64,000 bases of DNA, taken from contig CAYTCI010000004.1 of NCBI GenBank assembly GCA_964436305.1, forward strand, positions 1-64,000, in the 5' to 3' direction. A program made the translations under genes and the position numbers. This document shows positions 43,605-53,492 of the stretch, one piece after another. Position 1 is the stretch's first letter, and the number at the start of each line of letters is the position of its first letter. The stretch is from JAKPUX01 sp964436305. GTDB taxonomy: Bacteria > Zhuqueibacterota > Zhuqueibacteria > Residuimicrobiales > Residuimicrobiaceae. A model generated the notes under the pieces. It was not told where the DNA came from and ran no database searches. It saw only the letters and a list, made by a program, of their open reading frames with translations.

Positions 43605-44696
43605 GTGGCTACTCTTTTTGGTCGTTCTTATTCGCGCCAGGACCTGCTGCGCCATGTCGGCGACATCGCCCAGATCGCCTCGGTCCGTCCTGTGGAACTG
43701 GTGAACGGCGCCGAGCGCGGGATCCGCGCCCTGGAATTCAGGACCGGTTCAGGGCTTGGTTTCACGGTGCTGCAGGACCGGGCGATGGATATTTATGACG
43801 CCACCTTCAACGGCATGCCCCTGCATTGGCAGGCTCCGGCCGGACCGGTCGCGCCCGCTTTCTTCGATCCGCACGATATCGGCTGGCTCTATGCGATGGG
43901 CGGCGGCCTGCTCGCCACCTGCGGCCTCACCCATGCCGGCCCTCCGGAGGTCGATGAGGAGATCGAAGAGGAACTCGGCATGAACGGTCGCATCGGCAAC
44001 CTGCCAGCCCGGAATGTCGGCTTTGGTGCCGAATGGGACGGCGACGAATATCTGCTCTGGGCCACCGGCGAGGTTCGCGAATCCAGCCTCTACGGTCCGA
44101 ATCTGCTCCTCCGCCGCAGCCTGCACAGCCGGATCGGCCAATCCCGGATCTGGATCAAGGATGTGGTGGTGAATGAGGGCTTCGAGCCCGCGCCGCTGAT
44201 GTTCCTCTACCACTGCAACGCCGGTTTTCCGCTGGTGGCCGCCGGCAGTGAGCTGCGCGCGGTCATCGACAACGTCGAGCCTCGCGATGAGCTCTCCGCA
44301 GCCGGCACGGAAAACTTTGACCAGTGTGAGGCGCCCACCGCCCAGGCTGCCGAACAGCTCTTCTACCTCGACCATAATGCGGACGCCCGCGGAGCGGTCA
44401 ATCTCGCCCTGATCAATCCCGCCTTCAACGGCGGCCAGGGCATCGGACTCTACCTCAGCTACCCCAAGGCCGAGCTTCCCTACTACACCCACTGGAAAAT
44501 GTCCGGCGAAGGCACCTATGTCATCGGCATGCAGCCCGGCAACTGCCTGCCGGAAGGACGCAGCAACGCCCGGCAAAGCGGCCGTCTCAAGTTTCTCGAG
44601 CCGGGCGCCAGCGCCACCTTCCATCTCGAAATCGGCGTGCTCGCCACGCCCCAGGATCGTGCCGAATTCGAGGCGCGGCTGCAGTCCGCCGAATAG
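43605..44696 (+). CDS. Aldose 1-epimerase-like protein (DUF4432)
   Basis: A 363-residue protein with a GTG start; GAGGAA lies six bases upstream. The whole length matches the DUF4432 group of galactose-mutarotase-like proteins: GLGFTVLQDRAMDIYDATFNG near the N-terminus, HAGPPEVDEE, LLRRSLHSRIGQSRIWIKDVVVNEG, LYHCNAGFPL and MSGEGTYVIGMQPGNC near the C-terminus. These proteins bind sugars in a beta-sandwich and are thought to epimerise or isomerise carbohydrates. The cytoplasmic location is inferred from the lack of a signal peptide. It appears to be a single-gene transcript. The substrate is unknown. Confidence 0.85.
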   Translation: MATLFGRSYSRQDLLRHVGDIAQIASVRPVELVNGAERGIRALEFRTGSGLGFTVLQDRAMDIYDATFNGMPLHWQAPAGPVAPAFFDPHDIGWLYAMGGGLLATCGLTHAGPPEVDEEIEEELGMNGRIGNLPARNVGFGAEWDGDEYLLWATGEVRESSLYGPNLLLRRSLHSRIGQSRIWIKDVVVNEGFEPAPLMFLYHCNAGFPLVAAGSELRAVIDNVEPRDELSAAGTENFDQCEAPTAQAAEQLFYLDHNADARGAVNLALINPAFNGGQGIGLYLSYPKAELPYYTHWKMSGEGTYVIGMQPGNCLPEGRSNARQSGRLKFLEPGASATFHLEIGVLATPQDRAEFEARLQSAE

Positions 44697-44868
44697 AACC
44701 GGCTGCCCCCGCCTCTCCGCTCCCTTGCATGCCGAAAAATTCAGCGAAACGGAGCGTTTATCCCTCCGACCGCGTGAAGTATGCAACATTTTCTGATTTA
44801 CGGTGTTAAATCCTGAGAAGCATCGTATCCAGACACCTCGTTGTTTCATCCTTGATCCAGGAGTCTTT

Positions 44869-47800
44869 ATGAAACGTATCCTGCCAGCCCTTTGCCTGGG
44901 GCTGATCTTTCTGAGCAGCGTTGCCAGCGCGCAATATTTCGGCAAAAACAAGGTGCAATACACCAACTTTAACTGGCAGTATGTACAGTCCGAGCACTTT
45001 AACGTCTACTTCACCGAGGGCGGCGACAAGATCGCCACCTTTGTCCTGGAAACCGCCGAAGACGCTTACCGGCAGCTCCAGCACTCCTTCCGCTATCAGC
45101 TGACGGACCGTATCAAGATCATCCTTCACAACAGTCACAACGATTTTGAGCAAACCAATGTCGATCTCTCCGAGCCGGAGGAATCGGTCGGCGGATTCAC
45201 CGAATTCTTCAAGAACCGGGTGGTCATCCCCTACGACGGTGAATGGGAGGCCTTCCGCCATGTCATCCATCACGAACTGACCCATGCGGTCATGCTGCAG
45301 ATGCTCTATGGCTCGGGCGCCCAGTCGATCATCACCGGCATCACCCAGATGCAGGTGCCGCTCTGGTTCATCGAGGGACTGGCCGAATACGAAAGCCGCG
45401 GCTGGGATATTGAGAGCGACATGTTCATGCGCGACGCGACCGTCAACGGCTATGTACCCGAAATCCCCTATCTCAATGCGTTTCTCGCCTACAAGGGCGG
45501 GCAGTCGGTCTGGAATTACATGGTCGAGCGCTACGGCCAGGAAAAGGTCGGCGAAATCCTCGGCAAGGTGAAGGTCAACAAGAACTTCGACCGCGGTATG
45601 CAGCAGGCCATCGGCCTCAAGATGGAGGACCTGACCAAGCGCTGGCACCGCTATCTCAAGCGCAAATATTGGCCCGATGTCGAGAACCGCAGCGAGCCCG
45701 AGGAGATCGCCACCCGCTTGACCGACCACCGCAAGGATGGCAGCTTTGTCAACACGAGTCCGGCCCTGAGCAACCACGGCGACAAGCTCGTCTACAAATC
45801 GGACAAGAGCGACTATTTTGACCTCTATCTGATGAGCGCCATCGATGGCCGGGTGCTGAAACGCCTGGTCAAGGGCCAACGCGCCGGCAACCTCGAGGAG
45901 CTGCAATGGCTCAAGGGACCCGGCATGAGCTGGAGCCCCGATGACAAAAAGATCGTCTTCACCGCCGGCGCCGGGGGCCGCGACGCCATCCATATCGTCA
46001 ATGTGAAAAAGGGCAAGATCGAAAAAAGCATCAAGCTCGATCTCGATGGCGTCTTCAATCCCAGCTGGAGCCCCAATGGCGACGAGATCGCCTTCACCGG
46101 CCTGAAGAACGGCCAGAGCGATATCTATCTCTACAATCTGCAAAGCCGGGCCCTGCGCAATCTCACCCGGGACCCCTTCAGCGATATCGAACCGAGCTGG
46201 GCGCCGGATGGCAAGACCCTGCTCTTCTCCAGTGACCGTGGCGACCGCGCCGCCGCTACCCTGCCGGCCACTTTCAACCCCCGCGACCTCGAGATGAAGA
46301 ACTATGACATCTACGAGATCACCGTCGCCGACGGCGCCGTCCGGCGCATCGTCGAGAGCGCCTTCAGCGAACGCGTGCCGGTCTTCGCTCCCGATGGCAA
46401 GACCATCGCCTTCTCCAGCGACCGCCAGGGGGTGAGCAACATCTGGCTGAAAAATCTCGAGAGCGGCGAAGAATGGCCCGTCACCAACGTCCTCACCGGC
46501 GCCTTCCAGCCCTCCTGGGGCGGCAGCGCCGACCGGCTGGTCTTCACCTCCTTCTATTTCGCCGGTTATGACCTCTACCTGCTCAAGAATCCCCTGGATA
46601 TCAAGCCCGGCAGCATCACCGTGCCGGAGACCAAGTTCGTCGAGCAGAAGCGCAAGGGCATACGCGAAACCTTCGATGAGGAGGAATCCCTGGCGATGAA
46701 ACCGGGGCTCTCCCCCATGCAGACCGAGGAGACCCGGCAGTACCGCGACTTTGTCTTCGACAACAAGTTCGCCGAGGGGGATCTGGTCTCCCAGGTCAAC
46801 AAGCGCAAGATCTTTCTCGACTCAACCGACTACAAGATGCCCACCGGCCAGTACAAGATCAACAAGTACAAGGTCGAGCTGACGCCCGACCTCATCTACG
46901 GCGGCGTGGGCTACAGCCAGTTCTACGGCACCCAGGGGATGACCACGATCATGCTCTCGGACGTTCTGGGCAACCATCGCCTCGATATCGGCCTGGGCCT
47001 CTATGGTGATTTCCGCAACGCCGATTACGCCCTCACCTACTATTACCTGCCGCACCAACTCGACATCGGCGCCGGCCTCTATCACAACGCCTATTATTAC
47101 TACTCCGATTATACCGGCTATGTCCGTGACCGCAACTACGGCCTGAGCCTGTTGCTGAGCAATCCCTTCAACCGTTACGAGCGGCTCAGCTACGGTGTGA
47201 CCGCCATGGGCATCAACCGGACCTACATGGAGATTCCCGACGATATCACCGACCAGCTGATCAAGCTCGGTTATCTCTCGCCGCGTGACCGCTTTTTCCT
47301 GATGAACAATCTGACCTATACGCGCGACACCAGTGTCTGGGGCTACACCGGGCCGACCAACGGCACTGGCATGTCGTTCGGCGTCACCTACAGCCCGGGC
47401 CTGGGCAAGAACGGCATCGATTTCGCGACGGTCCGGCTGGATTATCGCCGTTACACGCGGCTGATGCGCAATTACACCTTTGCCACGCGTCTGGCCACCG
47501 GATTCAGCGAGGGGCGCAACAAGCAAAAATTCTTCCTCGGCGGCCTGCCCAATTGGCTCAACTATGGCTTTTTCAACGGCATTCGCGTCGAGCACATCGA
47601 GGATATCTATTTCGCCTCCTTCGAAATGCCGATGCGCGGCGCGGACTATTACACCCTCGAGGGCAACCGTTTCGCCCTGGCCAACCTCGAATTCCGCTTC
47701 CCGCTGATCCATCAGGCGATCATCGGCTTCCCTCTGCCCATTGCCCTCGGCAACATCGGCGGCGCCCTCTTCACCGATATGGGCATGGCCTGGGACAAGG

Positions 47801-47994
47801 GGGAATCGATCAAGCCGTTTGTCAAGGCGCCCAATGGTCTTTTCAAGACCAAGGATATGTTCGCCAGCATCGGCTTCGGGGTTCGCATGAATATCGGCTT
47901 TGCCCTGCTGCGTTACGATCTGGCCTGGCCGACCAATTTCTACAACACCTCGAAATCGCCGCAGGCCCTTTGGTCGCTCGGCGCCGATTTTTAG
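44869..47994 (+). CDS. Zinc peptidase (MA clan-like) fused to TolB-type propeller and outer-membrane barrel
   Basis: A 1041-residue secreted protein. The ATG is supported by CAGGAG at six to seven bases and starts a clean signal peptide (cleavage after ASA). Residues 30-270 form a metallopeptidase-like domain with HHELTH (zinc site H135-E136-x-x-H139) and a possible third ligand, E169 or E173 in FIEGLAEYE. Residues about 300-580 hold TolB/WD40-like blades (SWSPDDKKIVFTAGAGG, SWAPDGKTLLFSSDRGD, FAPDGKTIAFSSDRQG). After about 650 the sequence turns into amphipathic strands ending in an outer-membrane barrel of the surface-antigen type (FFLGGLPNWLNYG). Such three-part proteins occur in FCB bacteria; their substrate is unknown. 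Confidence 0.82.
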   Translation: MKRILPALCLGLIFLSSVASAQYFGKNKVQYTNFNWQYVQSEHFNVYFTEGGDKIATFVLETAEDAYRQLQHSFRYQLTDRIKIILHNSHNDFEQTNVDLSEPEESVGGFTEFFKNRVVIPYDGEWEAFRHVIHHELTHAVMLQMLYGSGAQSIITGITQMQVPLWFIEGLAEYESRGWDIESDMFMRDATVNGYVPEIPYLNAFLAYKGGQSVWNYMVERYGQEKVGEILGKVKVNKNFDRGMQQAIGLKMEDLTKRWHRYLKRKYWPDVENRSEPEEIATRLTDHRKDGSFVNTSPALSNHGDKLVYKSDKSDYFDLYLMSAIDGRVLKRLVKGQRAGNLEELQWLKGPGMSWSPDDKKIVFTAGAGGRDAIHIVNVKKGKIEKSIKLDLDGVFNPSWSPNGDEIAFTGLKNGQSDIYLYNLQSRALRNLTRDPFSDIEPSWAPDGKTLLFSSDRGDRAAATLPATFNPRDLEMKNYDIYEITVADGAVRRIVESAFSERVPVFAPDGKTIAFSSDRQGVSNIWLKNLESGEEWPVTNVLTGAFQPSWGGSADRLVFTSFYFAGYDLYLLKNPLDIKPGSITVPETKFVEQKRKGIRETFDEEESLAMKPGLSPMQTEETRQYRDFVFDNKFAEGDLVSQVNKRKIFLDSTDYKMPTGQYKINKYKVELTPDLIYGGVGYSQFYGTQGMTTIMLSDVLGNHRLDIGLGLYGDFRNADYALTYYYLPHQLDIGAGLYHNAYYYYSDYTGYVRDRNYGLSLLLSNPFNRYERLSYGVTAMGINRTYMEIPDDITDQLIKLGYLSPRDRFFLMNNLTYTRDTSVWGYTGPTNGTGMSFGVTYSPGLGKNGIDFATVRLDYRRYTRLMRNYTFATRLATGFSEGRNKQKFFLGGLPNWLNYGFFNGIRVEHIEDIYFASFEMPMRGADYYTLEGNRFALANLEFRFPLIHQAIIGFPLPIALGNIGGALFTDMGMAWDKGESIKPFVKAPNGLFKTKDMFASIGFGVRMNIGFALLRYDLAWPTNFYNTSKSPQALWSLGADF

Positions 47995-48007
47995 GATGGA
48001 GCCGAGC

Positions 48008-49849
48008 GTGCCACTGGAACCCTTTCGTGACCGGCTCGACAAGGCCATCCTGGTGTGTGATGGCGCCATGGGGACCATGCTCTACCGGCGGGGCATCTCG
48101 ATCAGCCGCTGTTTCGAGGAGCTGAATCTCACCACGCCCGAGCTGGTACTCGATCTGCATCGGGCCTATGCGGCGGCGCGGGCGGATCTGCTCGAAACCA
48201 ACACCTACGGCGCCAACCGGCTCAAGCTCAAGGCCTACGGTCTCGAGGAGCAGACGGCGGCCATCAATCGTCGCGGCGTGGAGCTGGCGCGTCAGGCTGC
48301 CGGCGATGGGCTCTATGTGGCGGGCTCGATCGGGCCGAGCGGGGTCAAGGGGCCCCGGCTCGGCACCCGCAGCAGCACGGAACTGCAGGCGCTCTTTGCC
48401 GAACAGGCGGAGGCGCTGACCGGCGCCGGCGTCGACCTCTTCATCCTCGAGACCTTTCAGGATCTCGAGGAGATCGTACTGGCGGTGCGGGCGGTGCGCG
48501 CGATCAGCGCCCTGCCGGTGATCGCACAGATGACCTATGATGAGGAGGGCAAGACCACCCTCGGCGTTGAGCCCGAGACCGTGGTCGAGCGTCTGCTCGC
48601 CGAGGGGGCCGATGTGATCGGTGCCAATTGTTCGGTGGGGCCGCAGGCGATGCTTGAGGTCATCCGCCGCCTGGCGCGGGCGGGAGCGCCTTTCATCTCC
48701 GCGCAGCCGAATGCCGGCCTGCCGCGGCTCTTCGAGGGCCGGCTGCTTTACATGTCCACCCCCGAGTATCATGCTGAATTCGCCCGCCGGTTCATCACCG
48801 CCGGGGCCCATATCGTCGGCGGCTGCTGCGGGACGACCCCCGAGCACATCCGGGCCATCGCCGGAGCGGTGCGCGCCCTGCAGCCGCGCCGCGAGGCGGC
48901 CGCGGTGGCGGTCAGGGCGGAACGAGAGATCACCGTGCAGCCGGTGCCACGCCCCGAGAAATCAGCCCTGGCGGCGCGACTCGGCCGCAAGTTCGTCGTC
49001 TCCGTCGAGGTCCTCAGTCCGCGCGGCACCGATGTCAGCGCGGTGCTGGCCGGAGTGCGCAAGCTCTCCGGCTTCGGCATCGACGCGGTCAACATCCCGG
49101 ACGGTCCGCGCGCCTCTTCACGGATGGCCCCGAGCGCCCTGGCGCAGCTGATCGAACGCTCCCTCCCGATCGAGACCATCCTGCATTACTGCTGCCGCGA
49201 CCGCAATCTGCTCGGCATGCAATCCGACCTGCTGGGACACCATGCCCTCGGACTGCGCAATATCCTCATCATCACCGGGGATCCGCCCAAGCTCGGCGAC
49301 TATCCCACCGCGACCGCGGTCTTTGACGTCGATTCGATCGGGCTGACGCGGATGGTGCACGGCCTCAATCAGGGCTTCGATCTCGCCGGCAATCCGATCG
49401 GTGCGCCAACCGCCTGGCACATCGGTGTGGGGGCCAATTCCGGAGCGCTGGACCTCGATCTGGAGGTGGCCCGGCTCGAACAGAAAGCGGCCGCCGGCGC
49501 CGAATACATCCTCACCCAGCCGGTCTTCGATCCACAGCAGCTGGAAGCCTTTTTCCGGCGGATCGAATCGCTCCGCCTCCCGGTCCTGGCCGGCGTCATG
49601 CCGCTGGTCAGCTACCGTACGGTTGAGTACCTCAACAACGAGGTCCCGGGCGTGGTCGTGCCCGAGGCAATCGCCCGCCGCTTCGCAGCGGCCAGCGACA
49701 GCACGGCAGCCAAAAAGACCGGCATCGAGATCGCCCAGACCGGCATCCGGGAACTGCGCCAGTTCAGCCAGGTCAAGGGGCTCTACCTGATGCCGCCCTT
49801 CACCAAAGACAAGTACGATATCGCCATTGAAATTTTACAGGTGCTATAA
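48008..49849 (+). CDS. Bifunctional homocysteine S-methyltransferase / methylenetetrahydrofolate reductase
   Basis: A 613-residue fusion of the type known from Bacillus YitJ. The GTG start at 48008 is preferred since GGAG lies six bases upstream; an ATG at 47996 has no site. Residues 1-300 are the homocysteine methyltransferase barrel, with zinc cysteines in GANCSVGP and VGGCCGTTPEHI and the opening LVCDGAMGTMLYRRG. Residues 320-613 are MetF-like, with SVEVLSPRG, LGMQSDLLGHHALGLRNIL, GDPPKLGDYP and YILTQPVFDPQQ (the folate/FAD site). One protein thus could make 5-methyl-THF and feed a methyl group to homocysteine, linking folate to methionine synthesis. The methyl donor used by the first half may instead be S-methylmethionine. 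Confidence 0.9.
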   Translation: MPLEPFRDRLDKAILVCDGAMGTMLYRRGISISRCFEELNLTTPELVLDLHRAYAAARADLLETNTYGANRLKLKAYGLEEQTAAINRRGVELARQAAGDGLYVAGSIGPSGVKGPRLGTRSSTELQALFAEQAEALTGAGVDLFILETFQDLEEIVLAVRAVRAISALPVIAQMTYDEEGKTTLGVEPETVVERLLAEGADVIGANCSVGPQAMLEVIRRLARAGAPFISAQPNAGLPRLFEGRLLYMSTPEYHAEFARRFITAGAHIVGGCCGTTPEHIRAIAGAVRALQPRREAAAVAVRAEREITVQPVPRPEKSALAARLGRKFVVSVEVLSPRGTDVSAVLAGVRKLSGFGIDAVNIPDGPRASSRMAPSALAQLIERSLPIETILHYCCRDRNLLGMQSDLLGHHALGLRNILIITGDPPKLGDYPTATAVFDVDSIGLTRMVHGLNQGFDLAGNPIGAPTAWHIGVGANSGALDLDLEVARLEQKAAAGAEYILTQPVFDPQQLEAFFRRIESLRLPVLAGVMPLVSYRTVEYLNNEVPGVVVPEAIARRFAAASDSTAAKKTGIEIAQTGIRELRQFSQVKGLYLMPPFTKDKYDIAIEILQVL

Positions 49850-49861
49850 CAGGATCACGCC

Positions 49862-51121
49862 ATGAAACGAAACCCGATTTGCCTGCTGGCCCTGCTTCTT
49901 GCCACCCTGACCCCGGTTTTCGCCCAGAACCGGCCGGGGCCGCGCGGCCGGGATGCCATGGGGCCCGATATCTTTCAGATCCGCTTTTTCTGCTCGACCC
50001 GCCCGGAACAGCGCCCCATGGGCAGCGTCGATGCCTATATCCGCATCGCCAACGATGCCCTCTCCTTTCTCAAACAGGACTCGAGTTCCTGGCAAGCCCG
50101 CTATGATCTCGAGCTGATGATCTACGGCGGCAGCCGTGAGCTGGCCGCCTACAAGATCCTGCGCGACACGGTCACGGTCAGCCGCTTCGAGCTTACCAAT
50201 TCGCGCATCAATCCTCGCACCCATGCCATGCACTTTAATCTCAAGCCCGGCGACTATACCTGGCGGCTCAAACTCCTCAATGCCGAGCAGCTGCCGCTGA
50301 TCGAGCGTGAGGATCGCCTCAAGGTCCCCGATTTTGGCCTGGACCAGCTGCAGATCAGCGATATTTTGCTGGCCGACAGCCTGGATTGCTCGGCGGGGCT
50401 CTACGCCCTCAATTTGCGCGGTGTTTTCAGCCGCAACAGCGGCGCCGTCGGTGTCATTTATGAGCTCTACCCCCCCGCCGGCGCCGACTCGGTGCGGACG
50501 CAGCTCACCCTGAGCGACCTCTCCGGCCGCAAGATGATGGAACAGCGTGAGAGCCGGCCGGCCGAGCCGGTGCTCCACGGCTGCATCGACCTGGGCAAGG
50601 AGATCACCAAGCCGGGCGAGTATCTCCTGCAGATCCGCGCCAGTGCGGGTTCGCGTTCGCTGCAGACCTCGCAGCGTCTCTTCCTGCTCTGGGGGCATGC
50701 CGCCGGCCCTGGCCTCAGCAACGAGGCGGCCGTCGAACAGCTCGCCCTGATCGCCAAGGGCAGCACCATTCGGGAGATCCTGCGGGCGCAAGGGGAGGAA
50801 CGCGAAAAGCTGGTCGATGCCTTTTGGGCGCAACGGGACCCGACGCCGGGCACACCGGAGAACGAATTGAAGGACGAGTTCTACCTGCGCCTCGATTTTG
50901 CCAATCAGCAGTTCGGCGAGCCGGTGAGCGGCCGGCCGGGGTGGCGTACCGATCGCGGCCGGGTCTTCATCCAGAACGGCACTCCGGACCAGATCGAGAA
51001 GCAGGGCGGCGAGATGGGCATGGCCTCCGCGGAAATCTGGAGCTACAATCGCCTCAACCGCCGCTATCTCTTCGTCGATCGCATGAACAATGGCGAATTC
51101 CGCCTGCTAAAAACCGAGTGA
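49862..51121 (+). CDS. Secreted GWxTD-domain protein
   Basis: A 419-residue exported protein. The signal peptide covers residues 1-21 (cleavage after VFA). The N-terminal two-thirds are beta-rich without a known domain name. The C-terminal third contains the defining motif GRPGWRTDRGRVFIQNGTPD (GWxTD) preceded by FWAQRDPTPGTPENELKDEF, the typical approach to it. The family is largely restricted to FCB-group and related candidate phyla and its function is unknown. It begins 12 bases after the methyltransferase-reductase gene, but a functional link is not obvious. Confidence 0.85.
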   Translation: MKRNPICLLALLLATLTPVFAQNRPGPRGRDAMGPDIFQIRFFCSTRPEQRPMGSVDAYIRIANDALSFLKQDSSSWQARYDLELMIYGGSRELAAYKILRDTVTVSRFELTNSRINPRTHAMHFNLKPGDYTWRLKLLNAEQLPLIEREDRLKVPDFGLDQLQISDILLADSLDCSAGLYALNLRGVFSRNSGAVGVIYELYPPAGADSVRTQLTLSDLSGRKMMEQRESRPAEPVLHGCIDLGKEITKPGEYLLQIRASAGSRSLQTSQRLFLLWGHAAGPGLSNEAAVEQLALIAKGSTIREILRAQGEEREKLVDAFWAQRDPTPGTPENELKDEFYLRLDFANQQFGEPVSGRPGWRTDRGRVFIQNGTPDQIEKQGGEMGMASAEIWSYNRLNRRYLFVDRMNNGEFRLLKTE

Positions 51122-51136
51122 ACGGCCATAATTCTC

Positions 51137-51166
51137 TTGATAAATTCGACCGCTTTTTTGTATATT
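51137..51166 (+). promoter_or_regulatory. Sigma70-like promoter
   Basis: TTGATA (51137-51142), an 18-base spacer and TATATT (51161-51166), about 40 bases before the next gene's ATG. Confidence 0.6.
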
Positions 51167-51207
51167 GGGACGTGTTCATTCCGTAATCCTAAAGGAGCCC
51201 TGAGGCG

Positions 51208-51831
51208 ATGAAAGTGTGGCAGCGCAGTAAAAACCGGGAATTCGGCAAGACTCAGCTCATCTGGCGGCATCGCGCGGCCGGCCGGTTTGCCGGCAAGATC
51301 TTCAGTTGGCTCCTCAGCGGATTCGTCCTCGGTCTGCTCGGCGCTGTGTTCCTCAATGGCCTGGGGATGGAAGCCCACACAGCCCAGTACGCCGGTCGCG
51401 TCGTCTTCTTCGCCGTCTTCGTCGTGGGGTGCATCAGCGCCTGGTTCCGTAATCTCGTCTACGGCTTGCACTACCGCATCACCCCGCAGGCCCTGCTCTT
51501 TGTCCAGCCGCTCTGCGGGATCGAGGCCCTGCGCAGCGGCGGCGAGCAACTCCTCCGCGGCGACCGCGTCGAATTCATCCCGTGGGAAGAGATCAAGTCT
51601 GCCGATGAGACGGAGGGAGCACTGACCCTGACCCTCAAGGACGGCTACCAGATCAGCGTCGGCGTGACGCCGGTCAACGCCCTGTGGACACCAACCGCCG
51701 ATGGCGGCATGGAAAAGCGCATCCCCCTGGGGGGCGCGGGCAAACAGAATGGGCCGCTGGATAAAGAGGCCCTCAAACTGATCCTGCAAAAGATCCGCGA
51801 GATCAAGAAATCGGCCGCAGCCAGGGCCTGA
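51208..51831 (+). CDS. Unknown two-helix membrane protein with PH-like domain
   Basis: A 207-residue protein. GGAG lies upstream of the ATG. Two hydrophobic helices cover about residues 31-52 and 60-82 (SWLLSGFVLGLLGAVF and AGRVVFFAVFVVGCISAW). The region after (about 90-180) has the strand pattern of a small PH-like domain: YRITPQALLFVQPL, EFIPWEEIKSADETEGALTL, DGYQISVGVTP. Bacterial PH-domain membrane proteins are common but poorly understood. It ends with a basic helix (LILQKIREIKKSAAARA). It has its own promoter. No specific function can be given. Confidence 0.65.
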   Translation: MKVWQRSKNREFGKTQLIWRHRAAGRFAGKIFSWLLSGFVLGLLGAVFLNGLGMEAHTAQYAGRVVFFAVFVVGCISAWFRNLVYGLHYRITPQALLFVQPLCGIEALRSGGEQLLRGDRVEFIPWEEIKSADETEGALTLTLKDGYQISVGVTPVNALWTPTADGGMEKRIPLGGAGKQNGPLDKEALKLILQKIREIKKSAAARA

Positions 51832-51916
51832 TGGCCCTCTCCCTCTCGCCGCACCCGGTCGGCCGGTACGGCGATGAGGCTCGCAACCTGTTCCGGCAAA
51901 CCGAAGGGAATCAGCC

Positions 51917-52714
51917 ATGCCCTCTCGCATAACCCCGCTCGATGTCTCGGCCTACGCGACGCCCGATGTCTACCGCATGGGCGAACAGATCTATGAAAAT
52001 GGATGGGTGCGGCACCGGTTCCAGACCAATTACGGCCTTTCGGCGACGGTACGCAGCAAGGGGCATTACCGGGTCGAGATGATCATCGATGGCGAGCAGT
52101 TCTTCGGGCGCTGCACCTGTCCTGTCGGCAGCAGCCGCTGCGAGCACCAGGTGGCGCTGCTGCTGACCTGGCTCTACGAGTCGCCGACCTTCACCAGTTA
52201 CCAGGAGCTGCGCCGGGCGATCCGGACCAAGGAGAAGAATGCCCTCGTCGACATCCTGGTCAACCTGATCGAGGTCTTCCCCGACCTCAGTTCCTTTTTC
52301 ATCCGGCCTGCCGGCCGTGACGAAGCCGCCGCTATCCAGGAAGAGGTGGCGACCATCTTCGATTTTCCGCAAGCACAAAAGATCGATCCCCAACAGATCG
52401 TCGAGGCCTGCCAGGTGCTCTTCGTGCGCGCAAAATCCCTGCATAATGAGGGCAAGAACAGTCATGCCCGTCTGATCTACTTTGAGATCCTCAACCGCTC
52501 GCTGGCGCTGATCGACCGTTTGCAGACCAGCAAGCCGTTCCGCGAGAATTTCATCGCCGAAATCGCTGATGATTATGAAGACCTCACCACCAGCGATCCC
52601 GACTTTGCCGCCAGCCGGCCGGCCATCGCGGCCGAAGTGGAGCAGATCCTCGCCCACGAATCGGCCGAGACGGAAGGCGTCTTTCTCGAGCTGCTGAAGC
52701 AAAAGCTGGCGTAA
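51917..52714 (+). CDS. SWIM zinc-finger protein
   Basis: A 265-residue cytoplasmic protein. AAGGGA lies upstream of the ATG. Residues 1-55 form the usual lead-in (GEQIYENGWVRHRFQT) and the zinc ligands are in CTCPVGSSRCEHQVALLL (CxCx(n)CxH, about residues 67-78). The remainder is helical. SWIM fingers bind DNA or protein and are often found near SNF2 helicases, but no helicase is in the window. The rest of the sequence gives no further clue to function. Confidence 0.82.
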   Translation: MPSRITPLDVSAYATPDVYRMGEQIYENGWVRHRFQTNYGLSATVRSKGHYRVEMIIDGEQFFGRCTCPVGSSRCEHQVALLLTWLYESPTFTSYQELRRAIRTKEKNALVDILVNLIEVFPDLSSFFIRPAGRDEAAAIQEEVATIFDFPQAQKIDPQQIVEACQVLFVRAKSLHNEGKNSHARLIYFEILNRSLALIDRLQTSKPFRENFIAEIADDYEDLTTSDPDFAASRPAIAAEVEQILAHESAETEGVFLELLKQKLA

Positions 52715-52772
52715 ACTCCGCTTCTCCCCCCAACATTCTGGTTCCCTATCCCTTCCCCGACAGGAGGCTGTA

Positions 52773-53492
52773 ATGAAGTACCGGCTCCATATCATCCATT
52801 TTGCCTTGTTTTTCCTGGCACTCGTACAAGTGGCGCAGGCGGATATTTATCTCAAGGAATCCGAGCACGCGGATGCCATCGCCGTCATGGGGCAAACCCA
52901 TCCGGCGCGGGATGTGACCAAGACGACCTGGATGACACTTGACAAGGTGCGCCGCGATGAACCCGGAACCTCGGTCATTCTGCGCCTGGACAAGGGTTTG
53001 CTCTATATCCTGCAGCATGCGCAGCAGACCTATATGGAGATTCCGCTCAATTTCGCCGCCGCCACCGAGCAGCCCGCGGGAGACCTGGGGATCAAGCTGA
53101 AGGTGACGCCCACCGGTGAGAAGAAAAAGATCGGCAACTGGAACTGCAGCAAGTATATCCTCAAGCTCGAGATGGGAGGCATGGGTTTTGCCAGTACCAG
53201 CGAGATCTGGGCGACCGAAGAGATCAAGATCGATCCCGCCCTCTACGCCAAGTTCGCCGGCGCCATGATGGCCGCCAACCCCATGCTCGCCTCCGGCCTG
53301 CACGCCATGATCGAGGAGATGCAAAAGATCAAGGGCGTCCACGTCCTCGATCAGACCAGCATCCAGATGATGGGCCAGACGGTTACCACCTCCACCACCC
53401 TGATCGAATTCAGGCAGGGCAAGGCACCCGACGGGATTTTCGAGCTGCCGGCGGGCTACAAGAAGCAGTCGATGATGGGTGACATCAATTGA
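52773..53492 (+). CDS. Secreted DUF4412-like protein
   Basis: A 239-residue exported protein; AGGAGG lies five to six bases before the ATG. The signal peptide covers about residues 1-23 (VAQA). The mature region is beta-rich: TTWMTLDKVRRDEPGTSVILRLDKGLLYILQHAQQTYMEI resembles the DUF4412 opening, then KIGNWNCSKYILKLEMGG and ATEEIKIDP. These proteins are believed to be periplasmic. Its last four bases overlap the start of dapF (TTGA), which suggests a shared transcript, though no functional tie is obvious. Confidence 0.7.
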   Translation: MKYRLHIIHFALFFLALVQVAQADIYLKESEHADAIAVMGQTHPARDVTKTTWMTLDKVRRDEPGTSVILRLDKGLLYILQHAQQTYMEIPLNFAAATEQPAGDLGIKLKVTPTGEKKKIGNWNCSKYILKLEMGGMGFASTSEIWATEEIKIDPALYAKFAGAMMAANPMLASGLHAMIEEMQKIKGVHVLDQTSIQMMGQTVTTSTTLIEFRQGKAPDGIFELPAGYKKQSMMGDIN

